Positions 1 to 9,511 of a stretch of 64,000 nt of DNA are shown here, piece by piece. Position numbers and translations under genes: made by a program. This DNA is from Pestalotiopsis fici W106-1 (Eukaryota > Ascomycota > Sordariomycetes > Amphisphaeriales > Sporocadaceae), in assembly GCF_000516985.1 (NCBI RefSeq), contig NW_006917091.1, positions 6,549,521 through 6,613,520 of the forward strand. Direction: 5' to 3'. Under the pieces are notes generated by a model that was not told the DNA's origin, ran no database searches, and saw nothing but the letters and a program-made list of their open reading frames with translations. The stretch's first letter is position 1. Each line of letters opens with the position of its first letter.

Positions 1-385
1 CATGAAATCATCTTTGATCTAGACTCGACAGGTGATGCATTAGTGTGAGATGAAGTCTCTTATTTACAATGATGAAATATAGAGTTCCAATGTAAGGATT
101 GAGTCTGCTAATCCCAGTTATCCTGGATGTCGGACTGCCTCAGTCTGTCATCATCCGGCCAATTGCTTTCGTTATTGCCTAGAAACTCGCTAGGCTATAG
201 TGGCTTGTTACGGTAACAGCTACCTCTTGGGCGCTAGGGTCCCAAAGATAGCGCTAACCCCTTCCACAGCACGTAAATATGCAACCCCGCAGCACTCCAC
301 GTCATATTTCCGTTCATTTAGATATACCCCATGAATACGGCTTCTCTAATAGATATTCTAAAGATACAGCTTTCGTCCGTCGACG
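1..385. other. Left-edge non-coding stretch
   Basis: No supported gene. It holds the upstream region of the transcription factor gene that begins at 386. I see no clear TATA box or repeat. Confidence 0.5.
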
Positions 386-2541
386 ATGGATCGCCCGTTA
401 GCCCAAAACAAGCGTACACGCAAAGGCACAGCCAAATCTCGAAGGGGCTGCGCCAGATGCAAATCTCGGCGGGTAGGTTAAGTGTACCTTCACAGACACT
501 ACTACAATGTTTTGGAATTGACAACCGATAGGTCAAATGTGATGAGAAACGTCCCTCTTGTGAAAATTGTGTACGAATTGGCCTTCAATGCCCTGGATCC
601 CAGAAGCAGCCGCTGCGTTGGTCGAGGAAACACGAACAATCCGAGGAGTATACATCAGTTAGCAACCCACCGCAGGACCAGGTTCAAGCCGACGCTACTT
701 CGCTACGCAACAACGAAGGGTGCAGTGAAATCGTAGCGCCGTTAGTGAACTGCCTGGTGGCATCGGATGCACCACTTAAGGATACAGAGTGTCCTGAGGC
801 TCTTGAGCATTGCGACGTTCTAGGCTTCGTTCCAGACATCTGGCATACTCATGATGAGTTTCTGAACCCACGAACCGATGAAGATGCTGGCCGGCCTTGG
901 GACTGGTCGCGGGATACGCCAATGACCACCAAGACCTTTGTGCTGCCAGACAATCAGTGCAACATGCTTGCTGCATCAATCTCCAGGTCTTTGCACGGAT
1001 TAACACATTTGCCGACCATGTTAATCGAGTATTGGTTTTGTTACATTTGTCCAATACGGTCCACATTTGACTCCGACATTAACTTCAATCGAATCCTGGC
1101 CAAAAATGCACATGCGAGGGCCGAAGCTGTCATGTATACCATGCAGGCCATGTCAATTGCCTGTCTTTTGAAGGATATGCCACAACTCCGCGAGACCTCT
1201 TTGACCCTCCGATCGAAAGCTATCTCGGCAATCAACTGCACTCTAACGCAAGTCCGGACTGCAAACTCGATTGAAGGCCAAATCGTAACTGATCTAATCT
1301 TTGCCGTCTTTTGTATTGGTACATCTACAAGTTGGCTAGCATCTTCATCTATGGAAGATGATCCATGGCTAGATATCGCTCGCGAATTACTTTGCTACTG
1401 GAGACGAGACCCCGATACAGCAGACACTCTGGTTTATGCATACTTTTGCCAGGCACTTACTTACTGGAAGATGCTTCTTGCTGCGGAAGGTCGAGGCCCA
1501 ACATACATGAAAGTTCACAGAAACCAGCAGCAAAGGCGAAGCAGGCTCCGCCAAGCGGCCCAGTTGATGACCAATGATTCTTCTCCTGAAGTTCCTTACG
1601 ACGAGCCTGCTTGTGGCCCTATTAATGTTCTTCTGGGAAGCCGACCCAATTCCTGGTGTGGCATATCCAATGAAGTGATTGACATCTTCGGACAAGTGAT
1701 GGCTCTCTGTCGCACTACCATGTGTCAAAAACTCAAATCCCCAAACCCTCCATCAGTCACAGAACTGAGCAATAAACTCTGCGATCTATCGATAGCGCAC
1801 GGGTTATACAGAGAGCTCAATTCTATGGACTTTGGTGCGCTTGTCCTCATGGACGAAGTGCAAGGGTTCCCGGTGCATACACAAGATGACAATACGCCCA
1901 TTGCCCATCTGGTGCAGACCGCGGAAGCGTATCGCCTAGCCGGGATTCTACAGCTCAAATTGGCTTTCCCCGAAATAGTATCCGAGCTCAGTGATCATGA
2001 GACAATCAGAAATGAGAAATTCCAGGCAGACAATGTCGTCGCATCTGCCCTGCAGCTGGTTTCTCTGCTTGAGCAAATACCTCCTGAATCGGGTTCGCTT
2101 TCTATTCATGCCTTACTCTTCCTCTCTGTTGCTGCGGGTCTTGAGTGCCCAGCAAAGAGGCAAAAGACTTTCACCTGGAACTACACCACCAGGGAGGATC
2201 CTGAGCTTTTCTGCGATCCCAATTCGATGTCAATGTCTGGTCAGGCTAATTGTCCATCTGTTACAGAAGGTGCACAAGTGCCACGATATTTACAAGATCC
2301 CAGATCAGGCACTGTTCATTATGGGTATGGATTTCTGCCGCCGTTGACCTGGGAGATATGCAAGGCGCGTCGTTTTGTTCGGACTCGGCTTGCGATTCTT
2401 CAGCGAAAACTTCCACACAGAGCGAGCAGCAGTTTGTTACAAATTGTTGACACTATCTGGTCCGAGTACGACGAACGCTTTCAACGTATCCATTGGCTCG
2501 AGGCTTTGGAGCAGTGTGGATCGGGAATTATTCTCTTATGA
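386..2541 (+). CDS. Zn2Cys6 fungal transcription factor
   Basis: Two exons, 386-472 and 532-2541, encode 698 residues; the 59-nt intron (473-531) splits the zinc cluster. The cluster is complete: Cys22, Cys25, Cys32, Cys39, Cys42 and Cys49 (CX2C-X6-C-X6-C-X2-C-X6-C), with the basic stretch KSRRVK between the second and third cysteines. Such binuclear clusters bind CGG-type DNA half sites in the nucleus. The long C-terminal part has the pattern of the fungal-specific transcription factor domain (LIEYWFCYICP followed by FDSDINFNR), which is an inferred regulatory domain of the Fungal_trans_2 type. The start is chosen because it is the ATG that precedes a basic tail and the cluster in one open frame; starting at 745 would lose the DNA-binding domain. 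The targets are unknown. The next genes downstream are damaged, so a former cluster regulator role is only a guess. Confidence 0.88.
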
Positions 2542-3484
2542 TAGCAAAGGTTGTTTTATGCAAACATGCTTACAAATTTGTCGTGACTTATTACGGTGTA
2601 TCGCCTCTTTCCACGATTTGCTTAAAAAATGCCACCAAGGAAGATAAAACGGGTTTCCTAAGCATATTTAAATATTTTTGCCCCGTGAGTTTATGCTAAT
2701 ACACATCTTTGATATCCCTGAAGCTTTTAATATTTTCTCCTTGCTGGCGTGAATGGTTCATGTCGAACTTCACTTTCTCCCTGACGTACTGGTCTCTTGT
2801 GCTTATCCGCACCCAATCGACGTGCTTGATTAAAATGTAAGCTATACCTAGGGTAAAGCCTACCTTATGGTGAGGCTGAGGCGTTTACCTGTACCTGCAC
2901 GTTACCCTGAGCTGGAGATGTGGACATGGACTTTCGACATGACTACCTGATTTTGACTGACGTATCGACGTGCAAACCTAGACCCTGAGAACCCTGAGAA
3001 CCCTGAGAACCCTGAGAAATAAGGGTTTTGTTGTGGCTTCATGCCAGGTAGGGTGATGAGCAGCTGGAGGTTCCTACGATTGACCCACATTTTATAGCGG
3101 CAGGAAGTAAGACTTGGGCGCGCGAGAATACAAACGGTCAGTGACAAAAAAAAAAGAAGAAGGAAAGAGCAACACACTTGGCACAGCCTTTTGATTTGGC
3201 AGCAACAATAAAACTGCCTAGCCTCACATACCACAGCTCAAAGGCAACAACTCCTGTTGCCAATCAAGAGAGATACCTCATCTCTGTTTGTGACGAGCAA
3301 GACATTAATTTTCGTCGTTGTCAGACAGCCAATTACCAAACGGCTAGGGTGATCAAAACCAATCATAACACTTTTTCAACCTGAAAGGAACCCAAACCAC
3401 CAGGTAGGTAGTCCTCATACCGTCAAACTGACGCTTCTATGTACTCACTCAGAGCCATACTCACTTAGAGCCAACTCAGCAAGC
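2542..3484. other. Intergenic stretch with a minisatellite
   Basis: No supported gene. It separates the transcription factor from the F-box gene and holds a short 9-nt tandem repeat near 2982. Confidence 0.5.
2982..3017. repeat. 9-nt tandem repeat, four copies
   Basis: The unit ACCCTGAGA is repeated four times without error. On the minus strand it would read as Gly-Phe-Ser repeats, but the surrounding frame has no features of a gene. Confidence 0.9.
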
Positions 3485-4881
3485 ATGTCAGCGCACAAAC
3501 CGCATTGGGAGAGTCTCCCGACCGAGATATCCCTTTCCATCCTCAAACAGCTTCCCGATCCCACGTCTCTTCATCATTGTCTGGAAGCTTCGCCAGTCGC
3601 GGCCCGCGTTTTCGATGGATACGGCGCCGAAATTATCGAGGCAATCTTCGTGTCGGGAACCATTCACAAACACACTTGCGCCATGATTCGCATGGCCGCC
3701 TGCTTACGGTCTAGCCTCCCACAGGCCATCACCAATCTCGACACCTTCCATGAATGGTACTTGTATGAAACTACGGAGTACCGTGATGATATTCATGAGT
3801 GGACTCAGGCGCCGCTGCGGCTGGCGAATCAGTTCAGTAGCGGTAGTGACGATGCCGTGGTGGTACCAACCTCTATCCTCCGTGGGGTGCTTGCCAGCCA
3901 TGTCCGTAACGAAAATCGGATGATAGGCTGCCTGTCAACATACCTGACCCGCTTCCGTTCCCTCCAGCCCATGCATATAGCAGACCAAGACCCGGACTTT
4001 ACTTGGAGGAGTGAATTCCGCGGCTCAGCCCCCTTCAACTTCGTCGGTGCCTGGCAGTTGCAGCCGTCAACCGTCCTCGTGAACAAGCACAACATAGGCC
4101 CGCCTACGTGGTGCGAAGAACAACGAGTTCTTCGCGCATTATGGCGGGTGCAGCTGTTTGAAGACCTCAAGGCCGCCGAACGTGCTGGACGTCTGAAAGG
4201 CTGGAGGAAGATTCGCCGATGGGAGTACTCCCGGAAGTGGCCATTTGTAGACATGTTCGAGGAAGAGGACGAGCCCTACTTTGAGCAGCATATGTGTCTC
4301 GAAAAAGAACTTGTTTACACGGTGCTGGATTATACCGAGAGTATGGAGGAAGCAGTTGTCGAAGTCACTACCGCATCATCTACCATGTCTACAAAGACTG
4401 GCCCGTACCAAGCCCTTCCGGACAGGATGTCTTGGAAGTCGAATGCTTCAAGTCGGCAACGACACAGACCTTCTCGCAGGTCTACGGCAACCAATTCCAA
4501 TATATTGCTAGAGGTGAATGTTCCCCCTTGCAGCGCGTTCCGTGGGACTTTTACCGGCGGCGCGGATTCGCTATTTGGTGCGAGCTAAGGATGCTGGCTT
4601 ATGGTCTTTTGCGAGTCGATGAATGCTTTCCCGACGTTGCGGCGAAATCGCGGAGCATGAGAATTGGCTTATGCTACGTGAGCTCTCTCTATATGGCCTG
4701 GAAAAGCGTGCTTGAAGAGGAAGAGTTGGCCGAGCTGGATCGAATCAACAAGGATTGTCAAGCAAAGGCCTGGCTTTCGAAACCAGAATTAGTGGTGGAG
4801 ACTGAGGACTGGAATCTAGGAAGAAACATAACACCCAACATATATCGTCAGAATGGCTCACCTCATGGTTCAAATGCCTGA
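3485..4881 (+). pseudogene. F-box protein gene with a break in frame
   Basis: The first part (from ATG 3485) begins with an F-box: residues 8-40 show SLPTEISLSILKQLPDPTSL, the expected LPxEI..I...L pattern. F-box proteins recruit substrates to SCF ubiquitin ligases through Skp1. This frame is protein-like up to about 4360 (EKELVYTVLDY), then turns into low-complexity Ser/Arg sequence. From about 4360 a different frame becomes convincing (YRIIYHVYKDWPVPSPSG, then RGFAIWCELRMLAYGLLRVD) and runs to a stop at 4881. The sum of the two parts (1397 nt) is one base short of a multiple of three. No good intron fixes this: the only in-phase candidate uses a weak GTGTCT donor at 4294. The simplest reading is a single-base loss, real or a sequencing error. 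If repaired the protein would be about 465 residues. Confidence 0.7.
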
Positions 4882-5610
4882 GGTAGCGGGACGGGCTCTA
4901 CCCATCTGATGATCATAATCTCAGACAAAGATCATTTGCTTGCGGCCCTCGGGCTTTCATCATATAGTCTTGTCGCTGCCGCGTTAAGAGAAGAAATGGA
5001 AAAGTGGTTGAGAAAAGGACCCGAGGAACTAGCAATTGAAAATGCTTGTCCCAGCATCTTTAGTGCTGAAAAGAGATCAGCTAGCTCAAATGCATCAGCC
5101 CTGCTATCTAACCAATGTCGTGAAACACATACCATTCACTATCTAACGTACACAAAGTGCATGCTTGCAAACACTGATCTACCAACAGGCCCAACAAAGC
5201 TGCCCTGATGATGTCTACAATTTTTCGCCGAGAGTACAACACACTAGACTTCCGCACTATATAAAAACCCCTTTGGGAAGGTAATTGCTTCTCATAAAAA
5301 GAACATGACGAAAGACTTCGTGACCATTCGCATGGCTAAAAAAAAAAATCATAATACTCTGTACTTAATGAAGCAAAAACGGCTATCCAGACTGATACCG
5401 GGACTAGCATCACCTCACCCGACGGGCAGCGCCAGCCCAGCCGTCGGGTCCCCCGACTATCCACCACGGACCCCGTCCGCCGCCCCGCGCCGATCCAATA
5501 AGTAGTAAACCGGGTCAGATAATCGTACTCGAAGTATTTGATTTTGTGCCTAACATGGATTGCAAATCGCAGTTGGTATATACTTTCATACACACCGAAC
5601 AACTGTTGAC
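4882..5610. other. Intergenic stretch, oxygenase upstream region
   Basis: No convincing gene. A 99-codon open frame at 4909-5208 has no recognisable features. A TATA-like site lies at 5258. Confidence 0.45.
5258..5267 (+). promoter_or_regulatory. TATA-like box
   Basis: TATATAAAAA lies about 345 bp before the oxygenase ATG. It is the only strong TATA-like word there. Its role is inferred from position only. Confidence 0.35.
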
Positions 5611-6693
5611 ATGACAAATTACGAGATTCCGCTCATCAATATCCGCCCATTCTTGGACCCGACCTCGAGTCAAAGAGATCGAGATGCTGTTGTGTCACAA
5701 GTAAGCGATGCGTGCAAAGTTTATGGATTCTTCCAGCTTGAGGGCCATGGTGTTCCACTAGATCTTCAGACCAAGGTGCTCGAGTGTGCCAAATTATTTT
5801 TCGATCTGCCCCTGGAGGAGAAGCAAAAGGTTGGCATGGAGCATGCTCTGGGATCCTCCAAAAGGGGTTATGAAGTGATCGGGGGTCAGCAGTTGCAGAA
5901 TGATACGCTGCCTGATCTGAAAGAGGTTTGGCAATTGGGCAAAGGTTCCATCTGCAGTACGACTAACAACAGCTAGGGCATATATATCGGCGAGGACATT
6001 GAGCGTAATGATCCAAGGGCCGGGAACTTTCCAGGGTCCTAATCTCTGGCCAGCACTGCCCCGAGAAAAGTTTCAGGACCCCGTCTATGAGTATCGTCAG
6101 AGGATGCTTGATCTTGCACATCTGCTCTTGAGAATCCTTATCTCGGGTCTGCCATACGACTCAAAGATGTTCGATAACTTTATGCTGCAGCCTGTCGCGA
6201 ACGTGAGATTACTTCACTATCCTCCGCAGCTTTCCAAAGATGTCAGACAGCTTGGAGGTAAGACACTTGGATTGACCATATCCTCCGAATGCTTAGTCTG
6301 GATGAGCACATGACTGACATCAAACCTCTCAAAGCTGGAGCGCATACCGACTTTGGATGCATAACGGTGCTCCTGCAACAGCCTGAGCAGACAGGACTCC
6401 AAGTCCTCTACCCTCCGACGGATAGTTGGATTCCCGTTCCGGCCGTCGCCAATCGCTTTGTTGTTAATATCGGCGACCTCCTTTGTGGGTGGACACGTGG
6501 GGCGTATCGTAGCGCCGTTCACCGAGTAATCAACGCCGGTGACAATCACCGCTACAGCGCTCCATTCTTTTATAGTGGAAACATGGCATTCAAATTGCGG
6601 CCTTTGGATGGCAGCAGCGATGAGAATGCTATTACGGTCGAGGAGCATATACTGAGAAAGTTCAAAGCAAGCTACGATATTGAAGTAAAGTGA
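5611..6693 (+). pseudogene. 2-oxoglutarate/Fe(II) oxygenase with a frameshift
   Basis: Three exons, 5611-5925, 5977-6257 and 6335-6693, with introns of 51 nt (branch GACTAAC) and 77 nt. The protein matches the isopenicillin N synthase-like family: an N-terminal DIOX_N domain (YGFFQLEGHGV, then LPLEEKQKV) and a double-stranded beta-helix with the iron ligands His and Asp in GAHTDFG, the distal His in SAVHRVIN and the 2OG-binding RYS. Such enzymes hydroxylate, desaturate or cyclise small molecules; the substrate is unknown. Inside exon 2 the frame changes near 6022: upstream the frame reads GIYIGEDI..NDPRAG, downstream the +1 frame reads GTFQGPNLWPAL. These are contiguous in the family, so one extra base sits in the run around 6020-6026. 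Without it the protein would be about 317 residues with all catalytic residues present. It is either a young pseudogene or a sequencing error. Confidence 0.8.
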
Positions 6694-7085
6694 GGGGAGG
6701 ATACATCGAGGAAGTGTGGCAAGTAGGATGCGCTTGAAGATAGCTGAAATAAAAGATTTATTTCCAGAAAGATGAATGATATCAGTTTGGTGAATGGAAG
6801 ACTTGATTTAATCCACATTAAGCCCCCAGAGGCTACATTGAACACACCAACTTTGATGATTTAGTCGTAACAGCATTTACTTCAACCAGATTAAGTGAGC
6901 GTAAAAATAACCAAATAATATGGAGTAGTCTAATTTACTAGTTCTATGTTGCAAGATACGAAAAAGCCAAAGCACTTCAAATTGTCATCGGACTGCATTG
7001 CAAGCGGCTAGATGATCAAATCTAAGTCTGACTACATAGATGAGACTCTTTGGCATCAGCTTGATAGAACCCATCTAACATGTGT
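6694..7085. other. Short intergenic stretch
   Basis: It lies between the 3' ends of the oxygenase and the permease remnant. It is AT-rich and nothing is recognised. Confidence 0.4.
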
Positions 7086-8190
7086 CTACTTTGGAGCGGC
7101 AGTCGAATTGATTTTCTCGTTTGGTAAACCAGTGCCCTCACCTGTTTCTCCAAAGTCGAATGCTTCTTGACCCTTGATGGCAAAATTTTCCTCAATAAAC
7201 CAGTCATACTCCTGGTGACTCGTCGCATCCTTGACTGGGAAGACGAGCGCGACAGCAGTATAAAGAACGAAACCACCAACCATTCCTGGTGAGAAAAATA
7301 AGTCAATCTTGTATCCTGAGGGTTGTATTGGTAGGCTCATACTTACCGACAAAAAACGTGATCTGAAATATTCGCTTCCACGGCATTCCGATATCATTAC
7401 CAGTGATTGCCATGTAAAATCCAGCTACGCGGGGTTTAGCGATGAATCAGAATGCACATGAAGGGTGGGCGGCGGACTTACGCAATGATGGGCAAACCAT
7501 GACTATCCAAACCAGGAATGCTCGCCAGTTGAAACCCTTGCTGTACCAATATATCGATTCCTCATTTCCTATATACAAATGAGGAACTCTCCAGTTGCAT
7601 TTCCTGATGATCCAGAAGTCGGCAATGTACATGCCAATCAGAGGAGAAATGAAGAGACCAAAGGAGCTGAGAACTGTAGTAAATGTGGAAGCAGAGTTGA
7701 CATAGTTCCAGGGGCATACTGCAAACCCTACAGTGGCAAGCAGGAAGCCACCGCGCCGAGCATCGAGATATCTTGGTGCGACGGAAGTTAAGTCCATACC
7801 GGCCGCGACGGAGTTGAGAGATACGTTGACCTGCAGTCCAAAGTCAGCTGGCAGGTCGCTTGATTGTTGCATAGGTTTTCTTACGGCTAGTTGGCTGAGG
7901 AACCATCCAAGTCCTCCAAAGAAGGTACCAGCCCGGGCTGCGCTAGAGTAGTTGACTTGCTGGATGTGAAGCAACAAGCTGATTGGCTGCCAAATCGCGG
8001 TGCCATACATTTCGCGGGCCGCGCTGGTGACGAAGACGCCAAACATGGCCGTGACGGTGAGTGCTATGGGGCAAACAATCCATATGCCAATAAGGGGTGC
8101 CGTCTTGGTCCTGGCGTATCGAGACCAATCCGAATGACGAATGCTAGCACCGGTAAAGCTGCCACATAGTGTACATATGGCCTGGATCAT
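7086..8190 (-). pseudogene. NCS1 nucleobase/allantoin permease, 5'-truncated
   Basis: Minus-strand exons 8190-7885, 7830-7482, 7424-7347 and 7285-7086 (introns of 54, 57 and 61 nt) encode about 310 residues that match the C-terminal half of nucleobase-cation-symport-1 permeases. Landmarks are SDWSRYARTK, GTFFGGLGWFLSQLA joined to NVSLNSVAAGMDLTS, WNYVNSASTF, and VPHLYIGNEESIYWY followed by FNWRAF. Family members are around 500-600 residues with twelve membrane helices and import uracil, allantoin, purines or thiamine with cations at the plasma membrane. The first five or so helices are missing: above 8190 the minus strand meets stops and no N-terminal motif is seen. The introns are still well formed, so the loss of the 5' half looks recent. 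It faces another fragment at 8283-8690 across the same junction. Confidence 0.75.
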
Positions 8191-8282
8191 GACAAAGACA
8201 GTCTCCGGAGAGTGACCAAGTCATCACTGAGAGTTTTCTACAGCATGCATCTCAACACAGGGAAGAACAAGGAAACTCACAA

Positions 8283-8690
8283 GCTGCATATAGTTCTACT
8301 ACTGCGAGCTATAGACCTGGCAGCTCCATGCAGACAGATACGACATCTACGTCATCCATTGAGCCGCCAACACCAAACATGATGACAGTTCCTAAAGTGC
8401 TTTCACCGGACAAGGACCCAGAAGCAACTATTGAGGACCGGCAAGGGAGTACAGTTGGCCCGCAGCAGGAAGCTCGAGAACCTTCGGAGACTGCTTCCCA
8501 ACCACCGATAACCTCTGGCCCAAGCGAAAAACGCGGAGTACTAGAACGTTTGAAGAAAAATTTTCGGAGTGAGTCTCAGAGCCGAACTACTGGTCCTCGT
8601 CTTCCAATAACATCAGCCCTTGGAGGCTTTGGCTGGAATCTGGCACAAAGAAGGAGACATCGAAACTACCATGATTCAAGCACAGGATGA
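8283..8690 (+). pseudogene. Possible C-terminal tail fragment, disordered
   Basis: An open plus-strand frame (open from 8169, first ATG at 8328, stop at 8690) reads like a hydrophilic tail: YSSTTASYRPGSSM, SIEPPTPN, a Pro/Ser/Glu-rich middle and a basic end (GVLERLKKNFRSESQS). The composition looks protein-like well upstream of the first ATG, and a possible acceptor (CACAAG at 8277-8282) precedes it. This suggests the last exon of a longer gene whose upstream exons are absent. I do not recognise the family. Alternatively it is a small disordered protein starting at 8328. Confidence 0.3.
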
Positions 8691-9511
8691 GAGGTTATAA
8701 GTTAGGCGCCAACACATCACTCTCGTACACAAAACAGGCATTTGCATTATCATCTTGGAACGGTATGGATCAACACTAGGGAGGTTCGTTTCGGCGTTGA
8801 AATGATGTTTTCTCTTTGGCAGTTCTTTTGCATATTTTTTTTTTTTGGGACCGAGAAGAATCAACGTAATGTCTGCTATACTCACCGTGTTTTACTCAAT
8901 ATAGAGTATAGTCCCATATCGCCTTATTTCGCGGTACTTCGAGGATACCACGCAACATTTACGGGCGCTGAATGCAATCGTTAAATTTAATGCTATCGCA
9001 GCATTGAAAAAAGGAGAAAGAAAAAAAAAACCTTTCTACCGCGGTGATCCTTTTTTTTTTCCCCCTTCTTTTTCCCCCTGATGCTCGAATATGTAGCTGT
9101 GCAGCCAGTGCAGCCATACCTAGGTATTGTCCATAATACTAACCTAGGTTAGTCCCCTACGCAGGCACAAAAAAAAAAAGACATATATGCCAATTGCCAG
9201 CTCCAGAATAATTAAAAACATTTTTGCCAATAGCGACAACGGCGACGGCGACGATTATTAATTATATATCATGTTATTCTTGGTACTCTCGATACCGCAA
9301 ATAGAATGGTCCACTAAGTCATGCTGAAGTGGGTTAAACACGGTGAGTACAGCTGACATCACAGTAATTCTATCCGTTCCCATATTTTTGGTTGGCTTCA
9401 TTGAAAACCGCAAATTTATCATCTAGGATAGATGCGGAATGCCGCAGATGCATAATATGCTACAATTAAACGAGTAGATTCTCTCATCGCCGCTACAAAG
9501 CACGGCTTGAT
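8691..9511. other. Intergenic stretch with homopolymer runs
   Basis: No gene is supported. It contains A and T runs (for example near 8827, 9010, 9045 and 9170) and trinucleotide GGCGAC copies near 9240. Confidence 0.45.

Noticed and set aside
4909..5208. 99-codon plus-strand frame after the F-box gene
   Set aside because: No motif, no splice signals and composition unlike its neighbours; probably a chance frame in an intergenic stretch.
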